Below are positions 40,596 through 49,571 of a stretch of 53,572 nucleotides of DNA, one piece after another (the first letter of the stretch is position 1; the number at the start of each line of letters is the position of its first letter). The stretch spans positions 1-53,572 of IMG/VR virus record IMGVR_UViG_3300031705_000005. One strand, given 5' to 3'. The notes beneath the pieces were generated by a model. That model did not search any database. It was not told the origin of the DNA and was given only the letters and a program-made list of their open reading frames with translations. A program made the translations under genes and the position numbers. The stretch comes from a virus.

Positions 40596-41258
40596 ATGGG
40601 ATATTTAGACAATTCATCGATAACAGTAGACGCAATTCTAACCAAAAAGGGTAGAGAGTTACTGGCAAAAGGTAGGGATTATTTTGTAATTAGTCAATTT
40701 GGATTGGCTGATGATGAGGTAGACTACGAACTATGGAATCCAGCACATCCGCTAGGTTCTGATTACTATGGTATAATCATAGAGAATATGCCGGTGGTAG
40801 AATCTGTTACTGATGAGAACTACTCATTAAGATACAAGCTATTAACATTACCGAAAAATACAATCCGTATTCCAATTCTACAAACGAATCCAGGAACACT
40901 TAAATTAGAAGAAGGTGGTAGACGTCAAATCGTTACTATTGAAACTAAAAACGGTGGGAATGAATCATTAGGATATACTGTTACATTATTAAACTCAGAT
41001 GCAGCAACACTTATTGGTGATGGTGCTGGAATTGGGCCGAATGAAGATTCAGTTGGTTCAAATGAAGATAGAAGAAGTGTAACTGTTAGTACAAGTGCAA
41101 CGTTTACAATACTTTCTAAAGTATTAGCAGATAACACAGATATCCAAACTAAGATATTCGTAGTAGGAAATGAAACAGGTGGTCGTTCGGAAATAGAATT
41201 GACTGTAACAAATAACCCAGATATATCGGTAGGTAATACAATCGATTCAACATTATAG
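40596..41258 (+). CDS. Virion protein (220 aa)
   Basis: N-terminus MGYLDNSSITVDAILTKKGRELLAKG resembles a conserved structural protein of T4-like marine and Bacteroidetes phages, with a beta-rich C-terminal half. Begins a new late unit after a 160-nt gap. Probably an abundant virion protein; exact role unknown. Confidence 0.68.
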   Translation: MGYLDNSSITVDAILTKKGRELLAKGRDYFVISQFGLADDEVDYELWNPAHPLGSDYYGIIIENMPVVESVTDENYSLRYKLLTLPKNTIRIPILQTNPGTLKLEEGGRRQIVTIETKNGGNESLGYTVTLLNSDAATLIGDGAGIGPNEDSVGSNEDRRSVTVSTSATFTILSKVLADNTDIQTKIFVVGNETGGRSEIELTVTNNPDISVGNTIDSTL

Positions 41259-41280
41259 AAAATATTAAAAGGAAATAGAT

Positions 41281-42363
41281 ATGGCAGTTTTACCAGCAGG
41301 TTCGTTTAATACATCAAAAAGAGTTTACACAGCATTCAAAGTGGGTGATGTAGTAGAAGGTGGTGTAGAGAAAGTAACAAGAGGTTTATGGAGTGGTAAC
41401 GTTGGTACGTTAACTACATTTCATACATCATCAGCACAATCATCAACTCAAAAACAATACTATTATGAAGTTTTTGATGGAATTTCAACAGATTCTACAT
41501 CTGAAGCACAGTTCTCAGTAACATACGGGCATAACGCTGGTAGTGGTTCATTAGGATTGAATGAAGATTCACCATCAAACGCAATATATTCACAATACGC
41601 TCAAATATTACTTCCTGATAATCAGAGAGTATTTAAATTTAAAAACATAGCATCACAACACATTTACGCTATAAATATTAACAGAGCGAGATTAAAGGAT
41701 AGATTAGATCCTGGTAACTTCCAATTGAATTTGGCAAAGTTAAGTGATACTACTGTAAACAGTTCAAACACTGGTTCGAACGTTTCACCTCACGCATCTA
41801 ATACAATCACATCATTAATTGATGATTCAGCTGATACACAACAAGCATCAACACAGATTGGTAGACACTACAACTTAGTATCGGGTTCTATTTTAAATGG
41901 GGTTCACTCAGCATCTCCTGTATATGGAACTGTATTCCCAGAGCAGGGTGTTATTATATTAAACGCTGATGCAATGAATAAGGAGAATTTAAACTTCGGT
42001 GCTGTGACTGGTTCAAACATTAACGGTGATAATCATATGAAAGTACTAACCTCAATCAGCCATTCGGCTACAGTTGATGTTAATTTAGGATTTGCTGCAA
42101 GAAATGAAGAGAGAGTTCAATCTACTTATTATTTCGTAAGAGCTAAAAATGGTGAATATAACTTTTCAAATAACCCATCATTTGTAACTGGTTCTAATGG
42201 TTCATTTAAACAACCAACATTCGCAAACAATCCAAAAACATATATAACAACAGTTGGTTTATACAACAGTAATCAGGAACTTTTAGGAGTTGCTAAATTA
42301 TCTAAACCAATTTTAAAATCATTCGCAAACGAAGTATTAGTTAAAGTTAAATTAGATTTTTAA
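41281..42363 (+). CDS. Virion protein, paralogous C-terminus with 42382 (360 aa)
   Basis: Beta-rich. The segment FKNIASQHIYAININRARLKDRL lies mid-protein. The C-terminal ~60 residues (YITTVGLYNSNQELL...KVKLDF) match the C-terminal part of the next protein (YITTIGLYNPNGDLI...KVRLDL), indicating a shared attachment or assembly domain. Appendage or tail protein by context. Confidence 0.68.
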   Translation: MAVLPAGSFNTSKRVYTAFKVGDVVEGGVEKVTRGLWSGNVGTLTTFHTSSAQSSTQKQYYYEVFDGISTDSTSEAQFSVTYGHNAGSGSLGLNEDSPSNAIYSQYAQILLPDNQRVFKFKNIASQHIYAININRARLKDRLDPGNFQLNLAKLSDTTVNSSNTGSNVSPHASNTITSLIDDSADTQQASTQIGRHYNLVSGSILNGVHSASPVYGTVFPEQGVIILNADAMNKENLNFGAVTGSNINGDNHMKVLTSISHSATVDVNLGFAARNEERVQSTYYFVRAKNGEYNFSNNPSFVTGSNGSFKQPTFANNPKTYITTVGLYNSNQELLGVAKLSKPILKSFANEVLVKVKLDF

Positions 42364-42381
42364 GAATTACAATGATTTCAA

Positions 42382-44238
42382 ATGGCCGAAGCACTAAAAC
42401 CAATAAATGGGGGTGGGTTACAACTCACTCCCTTTAACACCCATAAACGATGGATTGTTACTGATGTTAATTTTCGAACAGATTATCATCAGATATCTGT
42501 CCTAAAGGGTGTATCTCCTGGATTTAATGAGAAGATAAACGTTTCAGAATCAGTACACTTACCTGCATATAGGGAAGTTGACCAGCAGGATAATACATTA
42601 TCCAACTCTACTTCATTTTTACAATCAAAACATCAAAAGGTAATTTACTCTGGATTAAATCAGATGTTCTTTAAGCATAGAACAAATTCCGAAAGGGATT
42701 TATATGCATCGGCATCTATATTTTCAATTCCCCATAATAGAATGGGTGATGGTGTAAAACCTGGAAGTGTATCCATTACGGATTATAGTATTAGTTCATC
42801 ACTTTTAGATGAATTAAATATCATTGATGTTAAATTGGATGAATACCATGGATACCTTACTGATACTAATCTAAACACCAGCTCATATGTAGCATTTGGT
42901 GATTTAATTGGATATTGGGGATTCAATGATGAGGTTGTTTCTAGGAACGCTAATACTGATTCGGTTATACAAGATAGAAGTGGTCATTCAAATCACGCAT
43001 CCGGAAAGAGTTTATGGTACAATGATGGAATTTTAACAACTGGTCAGGAGCAAACTCCGACTGGAACTAAAGTAACATTTAATGGCTCGGACTCGTATAT
43101 TAGAGTAGACCATAATAAACAGTTAGATTTCTTCAAATCTAGCGATTACGCCATTTCATTATGGACGATATTACCAACATCACAATCAGATACTACATCT
43201 AACTATAATTCTATTATAAGTAAGAATGGTACTGAGAAAGATTATGGTATGACTAAAAAGGGCACGAATATACTACGACGTAGAAATATCGAAAGTCCTA
43301 TATTCCCATTCGATTTAAAAGTTGTTAACCAAAACGGTGAAGCTGATAATGGTAAAATTGTAGCATCTATTTCAGATGGAATCAAAACCGTTGAAGCTAT
43401 ATCAACTACCCAAGTAAACGATACAGCACAACATCATATTGTTTTTAATAAAACCGGCTCTCTTTTAGAGTTATATATTGATGGTGTTAAGGAAGTATCT
43501 TCTTCGGTAAATTTAAAAGAGCAAACATCAAATACATATGATATGTTATTTGGCTCAAAGTTCACATCAGATAAAGACTGGGATAAGAAATCAAACTTCA
43601 ATTCATTAAGCGGCTCATTAGATGAGATTCGTATATATAGAAAGGGGTTAACTCAAACTCAAATATCAAGCCTATCGAATAACGATTACGTTACAGGCTC
43701 AGCATACCAATCAAATGTTATAGGTGAAGTATTCTATAAACATGGTATTATGGTCGTATCAGACCCAAGACCAATATATAAAAACGTATGGGTAGGTGAT
43801 GATAATTGGGAATACGGTTCTAATAATGGATTTGTTACTAAATATAAATCATCAAAGCAACTACATGAAATCGCATTATTATGTGAGATTGGTGCTAATG
43901 AATTTAACGTATCACAAAATCCATCATTAAAAAAGAATAACGATATAAATAGTGAATTTCTACAACCATTCGTAACAGGTTCAGATTTCGCACCATATAT
44001 TACAACAATTGGGTTATATAATCCAAATGGTGATTTAATAGCAATTAGTAAATTAGCATCTCCTATCAAAAATAGAGGTGATGTTGATATTACAATCAAA
44101 GTACGATTAGATTTAGATGGACCATTCGGAACACCTAATACTGGTTCATTACAACCAAATACTAACACTACTGTTTATAAGAGAACTGATGGTAAGTTTG
44201 TTTGGAACAAATTAGATAAGCCGGATATAGGCGTTTAA
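42382..44238 (+). CDS. LamG-domain virion protein (618 aa)
   Basis: Middle region (about 170-430) has the laminin-G/concanavalin pattern: GYWGFNDE, DRSGHSNHA, VTFNGSDSYI, DYAISLWT, LYIDGVKE and GSLDEIRIY. Such domains bind glycans and are found in host-recognition proteins. The C-terminus is shared with 41281. Likely a receptor-binding or decoration protein on the virion. Confidence 0.78.
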   Translation: MAEALKPINGGGLQLTPFNTHKRWIVTDVNFRTDYHQISVLKGVSPGFNEKINVSESVHLPAYREVDQQDNTLSNSTSFLQSKHQKVIYSGLNQMFFKHRTNSERDLYASASIFSIPHNRMGDGVKPGSVSITDYSISSSLLDELNIIDVKLDEYHGYLTDTNLNTSSYVAFGDLIGYWGFNDEVVSRNANTDSVIQDRSGHSNHASGKSLWYNDGILTTGQEQTPTGTKVTFNGSDSYIRVDHNKQLDFFKSSDYAISLWTILPTSQSDTTSNYNSIISKNGTEKDYGMTKKGTNILRRRNIESPIFPFDLKVVNQNGEADNGKIVASISDGIKTVEAISTTQVNDTAQHHIVFNKTGSLLELYIDGVKEVSSSVNLKEQTSNTYDMLFGSKFTSDKDWDKKSNFNSLSGSLDEIRIYRKGLTQTQISSLSNNDYVTGSAYQSNVIGEVFYKHGIMVVSDPRPIYKNVWVGDDNWEYGSNNGFVTKYKSSKQLHEIALLCEIGANEFNVSQNPSLKKNNDINSEFLQPFVTGSDFAPYITTIGLYNPNGDLIAISKLASPIKNRGDVDITIKVRLDLDGPFGTPNTGSLQPNTNTTVYKRTDGKFVWNKLDKPDIGV

Positions 44239-44253
44239 ATAAAATAGTTATAA

Positions 44254-44679
44254 ATGACAGTAGGGAAATATTTACAAAAAATCAAAGATGTCTTAGTCTA
44301 TTTTGACTTTGAACCTCTTTTATTCATGTGGGTAGCTAGTGATATTCTAAATAATATGGTTCTGTGGACAACATACTCATATTGGGAAGATTTAGGACAA
44401 CCGAATACATACTGGTTATACTTTACTTATCTGATAGGCAGTTTAGGTATGTTGGTATTTTTACATAACAAAAAATGGTTAGCAAGATTCATATCATTTT
44501 ATTTAATAATTTACCTATTCTCTACAATCAGATACTTAGTAAATATATTTGGTGCAGACGGAGAGGCTTTTACTGTTCTTGATGCTAAGAATATTCTTAT
44601 TACATGTTGGTATGCTTCTATGTGGGTATGGGTATTATTTAAAGTAAAAAAAGAAATATTACATAAATCGCTATTATGA
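44254..44679 (+). CDS. Multi-span membrane protein (141 aa)
   Basis: About four hydrophobic segments (FMWVASDILNNMVLW, LYFTYLIGSLGMLVF, FISFYLIIYLF, CWYASMWVWVLF) separated by charged loops; overlaps the next gene by 4 nt. Position after the virion genes and before a small anchored coiled-coil protein suggests holin or envelope function, unproven. Confidence 0.62.
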   Translation: MTVGKYLQKIKDVLVYFDFEPLLFMWVASDILNNMVLWTTYSYWEDLGQPNTYWLYFTYLIGSLGMLVFLHNKKWLARFISFYLIIYLFSTIRYLVNIFGADGEAFTVLDAKNILITCWYASMWVWVLFKVKKEILHKSLL

Positions 44680-44966
44680 GTGAAAATTTAACTACAATTA
44701 TAATTACAGCAATATCTGTTATCTTCGGGGCAGGTGGTTGGAAGTTCTATGAATTTTTGATTCGTAATAGACGCGAGACTGCAAAAGAGGCTAAATCCGA
44801 ACAAACTATTTATAGAGATGATTTAATCTCAAGAGTAGAACGCTTGGAAACGGATAAAGATAATTGTACTGATGTACTTATGGAAGTACGAGCCGAAGCA
44901 GCTGCCCTATCGGTAAAAGTAGAGTTTTTAGAACGAGAACTTGATAGGATAAAGTACAAACACTAA
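44676..44966 (+). CDS. Membrane-anchored coiled-coil protein (96 aa)
   Basis: N-terminal helix (IIITAISVIFGAGGWKFYEF) then Glu/Arg/Lys-rich coiled coil (ISRVERLETDK...FLERELDRIK). The layout resembles an i-spanin or a holin partner, and it is coupled to the preceding membrane gene by ATGA. A lysis role is a reasonable guess only. Confidence 0.62.
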   Translation: MSENLTTIIITAISVIFGAGGWKFYEFLIRNRRETAKEAKSEQTIYRDDLISRVERLETDKDNCTDVLMEVRAEAAALSVKVEFLERELDRIKYKH

Positions 44967-44986
44967 TTAATAAAACAAAATAAGTT

Positions 44987-45409
44987 ATGGCAAAAGGTAA
45001 TTGGAGCCACATTCAAAAATCAAAAGGCCACAAAAGTGGACTTGAGACACGAATCAATGAGCAACTTTCAGCTCAAGGGATTGATGGTGAATACGAACAA
45101 CACGATATAAAATATATCATACCACAAACAAATCATACTTATAAGCCTGATTTTAGATTACCAAATGGTATCTTTATAGAATCAAAGGGGTGGTTTCTCC
45201 CAGAGGATAGGAAGAAGCATTTACTTATCAAAGAACAGAATCCTGATATTGATTTAAGGTTTGTTTTACAATCACCCAATGGTAAGATATATAAGGGTTC
45301 AAAAACCACATATTCCCAATGGTGTGATAAGCACAAAATCAAGTGGGCCGCTAAGGTGATACCCCAAGAATGGATAGACGAAAAAGAAAATGTGAATTTC
45401 TTTGGATAA
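44987..45409 (+). CDS. T7-type endonuclease I (Holliday junction resolvase)
   Basis: 140 residues aligning well with T7 gp3: SGLETRINEQL, NHTYKPDFRLPNGIFIESKG, DRKKHLLIKEQ and KWAAKVIPQEWI. The four catalytic residues keep the T7 numbers exactly: Glu20, Asp55, Glu65, Lys67. Resolves branched DNA during recombination and packaging, the task done by gp49 in T4. It is next to primase and Mre11/Rad50 genes, a recombination cluster. Promoter P15 overlaps the last codons. Confidence 0.93.
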   Translation: MAKGNWSHIQKSKGHKSGLETRINEQLSAQGIDGEYEQHDIKYIIPQTNHTYKPDFRLPNGIFIESKGWFLPEDRKKHLLIKEQNPDIDLRFVLQSPNGKIYKGSKTTYSQWCDKHKIKWAAKVIPQEWIDEKENVNFFG

Positions 45410-45432
45410 CTCAATTATTATTCGTATATTTG
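45401..45432 (+). promoter_or_regulatory. Promoter P15 (leaderless, inside preceding gene)
   Basis: TTTG 45401-45404, 20 bp, TATATTTG 45425-45432. The -33 box lies in the end of the endonuclease I gene; ATG 45440 is 7 bp after the -7 box, as at P6. Confidence 0.87.
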
Positions 45433-45439
45433 TTCTCAT

Positions 45440-46375
45440 ATGGAAGATAGACTATTAACCTTACTGGAATCGGTGATAGGTGTTTCGAAGAAAACATCGG
45501 GAAATAACTATGCGTTTTACTCTCCATTCGTAGACCACTACAAGCCAAAGTTAGAAATTAACATTAAGTTAAACGCTGAGGGTAATAACCCATGGCACTG
45601 TTGGATATCGGATGAAAAGGGTAAGACTATTAATTCACTATTCAGAAAGCTAAAGGTATCTAAGGATGTTTGGGATGAGCATAACTCAATATTCAGTAAG
45701 AAATACAAATATCAAACTACACCCACTACTGAGCAAGTTGATACTGTAGTAACACTTCCAGCTGAATACCAACCATTATGGAAATCAACCACATCGGTAT
45801 ATAGAAAGCATGCGTTAAATTACTTAGATAAGAGGGGAGTTTCCCCATCTGATATTGTTAAGTATAATATTGGGTTTTGTGAGGAAGGTGTTTATAAGAA
45901 CAAAATAATCGTACCATCATACGATTCCAGTGGTAGATTGAATTATTTTGTAGGTAGAAGTTTTTATGAAAGTGCATACAAACATAAGAATCCTGATGCA
46001 TCTAAAGATGTAGTTGGATTTGAGATGCTTGTTAATTGGGATTTACCAATTGTTATATGTGAGGGTGTTTTTGACGCAATCGCAATTCGTATGAACGCAA
46101 TACCGCTATTTGGTAAATCACCACAATCGGAATTACTTAAACAAATACTATCTAAGGGTGTAAAGAAAATTTACATCGCATTAGATTCGGATGCATTCAC
46201 CAACGCACTAAGATTCGCACAGAATCTAATGAATGAGGGGATTGATGTCCATATAATAGAAATGAACGATTCAGACCCATCGGATTTAGGGTTTGATGAT
46301 TTTTATAAATTAATGATGAATACAAAAGAACTTACTCTAATGAAATTAATGGAGTACAAGCTAATGGGAGTATGA
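45440..46375 (+). CDS. DNA primase (DnaG/gp61-type, Toprim)
   Basis: 311 residues. The N-terminus (GNNYAFYSPFVDHYKPKLEI, NPWHCWISDE) matches the truncated zinc-region of phage primases but I see no full CHC2 set of four ligands. A DnaG-type core (LNYFVGRSFYE) precedes the Toprim domain with CEGVFDAIA (Glu208) and ALDSDAF (Asp249, Asp251). It would make RNA primers at the fork. Starts at ATG 45440 immediately behind P15 and overlaps the next gene by 4 nt. Confidence 0.85.
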   Translation: MEDRLLTLLESVIGVSKKTSGNNYAFYSPFVDHYKPKLEINIKLNAEGNNPWHCWISDEKGKTINSLFRKLKVSKDVWDEHNSIFSKKYKYQTTPTTEQVDTVVTLPAEYQPLWKSTTSVYRKHALNYLDKRGVSPSDIVKYNIGFCEEGVYKNKIIVPSYDSSGRLNYFVGRSFYESAYKHKNPDASKDVVGFEMLVNWDLPIVICEGVFDAIAIRMNAIPLFGKSPQSELLKQILSKGVKKIYIALDSDAFTNALRFAQNLMNEGIDVHIIEMNDSDPSDLGFDDFYKLMMNTKELTLMKLMEYKLMGV

Positions 46376-49300
46376 GGAAAATAACTAAAATTAAATACGC
46401 TGGAAAGATAATTAAGATTTATCATATAGCAGATGTGCATATTAGAAATTTAAAAAGACACTCTGAATATAGAGAGGTATTTGAGAATTTATATAAACAT
46501 ATCGAAGAAACAAAAACGGATGATTCAATTATAGTTTTAGCAGGTGATATAGTTCACGCTAAAACTGATATGACACCTGAAGTAATAGAAATGACACAAA
46601 CATTTCTAAAAACATTATCGGATTTACTACCAACGGTATTAATACCAGGGAATCACGATGCAAACTTAAATAACCCATCGAGGTTAGATGCACTAACTCC
46701 AATTGTTAATGCGCTAAATCATTCAAATTTACATTATCTAAAAGATGATGGTGTATGGGAAATGGGTGGATTGACATTTTCACATTCATCGGTATTCGGT
46801 GAATCAAAGGAAATAATCCCATCGGATGAAGTTGATGGTGATTTTAAAATAGCACTATATCACGGGCCTGTAGATAGAGTTGAAACAGAACATGGATTCC
46901 AAATTGAGAATAAAAATGTAAACGTAGAATCATTTGATGGTTACGATTTAGTTCTATTGGGAGATATTCACGTCCCAAACCAATCACTAAATTCAGAGGG
47001 TACTATTAAGTATTGTGGTTCAACTATTATGCAAAACCACGGAGAAGCTAAATACCCAGAGCATGGTATCTTAGTATGGGATGTTCCAACTAAAAAATCT
47101 GAGTTCGTTCCTATTCACAATGATTATGGGTACGTTACAGTAGATGTAGAGGGTGGAACTATAGTTGGTAACCCAATCATACCAAATAAGCCTAGAATGA
47201 GGGTTAGAGTGAAGGATACAACTCAATCTGATTTAAAGAAACTATTATCGGATATTAGAGTTGGTAGAAAGGTACAAGAAGTTGCTATCCAAAAGGTAAT
47301 AACTGATACAAAGGATTCAAACGGAAGTGGTTCTGTGATTTTACAAAACGTAAGAGATGTAGGGTTTCAGAATAAACTTATTGAAGATTTCCTATCAGAC
47401 CGATTTGTGGTAAGTGATGAGCATTTAGAGGTAATTCGTAATATAAATACCGATATAAACTCTAAACTAACACCAGCCGTTGGTATGAAGAATATTATGT
47501 GGAAACCAAAAACATTTGAGTTTTCTAATATGTTTTCATATGGAAGTGATAACACAATAGACTTCAGCCAAATGAAAGGTACATATGGAATCTTTGCTCC
47601 AAACGCTAGTGGGAAATCATCTCTATGGGATGCACTTTCATTTTGTATATTTGATAAATGTTCCCGAACGGCTAAAGCACTTGATGTTTTAAATTATTCA
47701 AAGAATTCATTTGAATGTAAGTTTAACTTCGAAATCAACGGAATTGATTATTTTATTGAACGTGTTGCTAAGAAATCACCAAAGCGTGGTACTGTTAAAG
47801 TTGATGTTAATTTCTTCAGAATAAATGAAGATGGGGATACTGAATCATTAAATGGTGAAGAGCGTAGAGAAACAAATTCAATAATTAGACAGTATGTAGG
47901 TTCATATGAGGACTTTACGTTAACTGCGATGTCAAATCAATCTAATAATAGCGGGTTCATTGAGAAAACACAAAAAGAAAGAAAAGAGTTATTAGCTCAA
48001 TTCTTAGACATGGATGTATTTGAGGAGTTATATTACGTTGCAAACGAAGAAATCAAAGAATTAAGTACTTTACTTAAAGATTATAAGAATCAAAACTTCA
48101 CAGAGAAATTAGCAGAAGCTAAGGATAGTTTAGTAGAAAATGAATCTGTGTTAGCTGGAGTACAATCTAAGTTAGATACACATCGTGTATCGAAAGTGAA
48201 GATATCTTCACAAATTGAGTTATTAATTCAAAAGTTAATATCAGTAGATTCTACTATAATTGATATCAAAAAGTTAAAGATTCTCAGAGATTCATATAAA
48301 TCTTTATCAGAATCAAAGATTGATGAGTGTAGTAAATTTGCCGATACATTGGTGTTCACGTTGGATTCTCTATCAAAAGTAGAAACGGAATATGATACAT
48401 ATGATTTGCCTGATTTAAAGCAAAAGCATTTAAGATTCGTTAGATTCACTAATTTGAAATTAGATATACAGTCTATCATTACTAAGTTGGATTCTGATAT
48501 ATTGCATAAACAGACTCATTTAGATGGGATTGGTTCATTATCATTCGATGATGGGTGTGAGCATTGTATAGCAAATAAAAACACACCATTCGCAGAACAA
48601 GCGAAGACATTGGAAATTGATATTGCTGACTTAACTAAACTCAAAAAAACAAAATCGGCTGAACTTGCTGATGTTACTATCAATAAAATCAAATTTGATG
48701 TTACATCTACATTAGAGGTAGTTGGTAACTTAAAAGTTCAAATTGATAATTATGAGAATAAAATTGATAGATTGGAGTTAGAAAGTAAGTCGTGTAATTT
48801 AGAATTAACTGAACTACATTCCCGAGCAACTGCAATTAATGTCGATATTCAAACTTCAAAAGAGCAGAGAGAATCCGTAGAGTATAACACCACAATTCAA
48901 TTTGAAATTGATAGTTGGAAAGAAAACCTAAAAGAAATAGATGAACTTATTGATGAAACTAATGGTGAGTTAATTGATGTAAGTGGTAATATTCGTATTG
49001 CTAAGAACACAATTGAAACGGTTGATGATTCAATTAATAAGTTAGATTATATGGAACGTAAGTATGAGGGGTATGAGTATTACCTTAAATGTGTTAAGAG
49101 GGATGGGATACCATACGAACTAATATCAGATGTATTACCTAAGTTAGAAGTTGAAATTAATAATATATTACAACCCATAGTGGACTTTCAGATACTACTT
49201 AATACCGATGGGAAAAACATTAACTCATACATCGCATATGGTGATGAGGAGTATTGGCCGTTAGAATTGACAAGTGGTATGGAGAAGTTTATATCATCGG

Positions 49301-49545
49301 TGGCAATTCGTACCGCTCTAATTAACGTTTCAAACTTACCAAGACCAAACTTCATTGCAATTGATGAAGGATTCGGTTCATTAGATAGTGATAATTTCAA
49401 CTCTCTATATTTATTATTTGATTACCTAAAGAGTCAGTTTGATTTTTTAGTAACAATTTCCCATATCGATAAGACGCGGGATATGGTAGACCAGATTATA
49501 GATATATCAAAAGTTGATGGATTTTCATCTATTAGATATTTATAA
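46372..49545 (+). CDS. Fused Mre11-Rad50 (gp47-gp46) recombination nuclease/ATPase
   Basis: 1057 residues. Residues 1 to about 350 are an Mre11/SbcD phosphoesterase: IADVHIRN, AGDIVHAK, IPGNHDANL, YHGPVD, LGDIHVPNQ. From about 375 follows a Rad50/SbcC ATPase: FAPNASGKSS (Walker A, 408-417), long coiled coils with zinc hook CEHC (Cys729, Cys732), signature LTSGMEKF, and Walker B IDEGFG (Asp998). In T4 these are two genes, 47 and 46. The linker contains no stop and the frame is continuous. It would resect DNA ends for recombination-dependent replication. Confidence 0.93.
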   Translation: MRKITKIKYAGKIIKIYHIADVHIRNLKRHSEYREVFENLYKHIEETKTDDSIIVLAGDIVHAKTDMTPEVIEMTQTFLKTLSDLLPTVLIPGNHDANLNNPSRLDALTPIVNALNHSNLHYLKDDGVWEMGGLTFSHSSVFGESKEIIPSDEVDGDFKIALYHGPVDRVETEHGFQIENKNVNVESFDGYDLVLLGDIHVPNQSLNSEGTIKYCGSTIMQNHGEAKYPEHGILVWDVPTKKSEFVPIHNDYGYVTVDVEGGTIVGNPIIPNKPRMRVRVKDTTQSDLKKLLSDIRVGRKVQEVAIQKVITDTKDSNGSGSVILQNVRDVGFQNKLIEDFLSDRFVVSDEHLEVIRNINTDINSKLTPAVGMKNIMWKPKTFEFSNMFSYGSDNTIDFSQMKGTYGIFAPNASGKSSLWDALSFCIFDKCSRTAKALDVLNYSKNSFECKFNFEINGIDYFIERVAKKSPKRGTVKVDVNFFRINEDGDTESLNGEERRETNSIIRQYVGSYEDFTLTAMSNQSNNSGFIEKTQKERKELLAQFLDMDVFEELYYVANEEIKELSTLLKDYKNQNFTEKLAEAKDSLVENESVLAGVQSKLDTHRVSKVKISSQIELLIQKLISVDSTIIDIKKLKILRDSYKSLSESKIDECSKFADTLVFTLDSLSKVETEYDTYDLPDLKQKHLRFVRFTNLKLDIQSIITKLDSDILHKQTHLDGIGSLSFDDGCEHCIANKNTPFAEQAKTLEIDIADLTKLKKTKSAELADVTINKIKFDVTSTLEVVGNLKVQIDNYENKIDRLELESKSCNLELTELHSRATAINVDIQTSKEQRESVEYNTTIQFEIDSWKENLKEIDELIDETNGELIDVSGNIRIAKNTIETVDDSINKLDYMERKYEGYEYYLKCVKRDGIPYELISDVLPKLEVEINNILQPIVDFQILLNTDGKNINSYIAYGDEEYWPLELTSGMEKFISSVAIRTALINVSNLPRPNFIAIDEGFGSLDSDNFNSLYLLFDYLKSQFDFLVTISHIDKTRDMVDQIIDISKVDGFSSIRYL

Positions 49546-49571
49546 TAAACAAAAGAATATATGGAGTGTAA

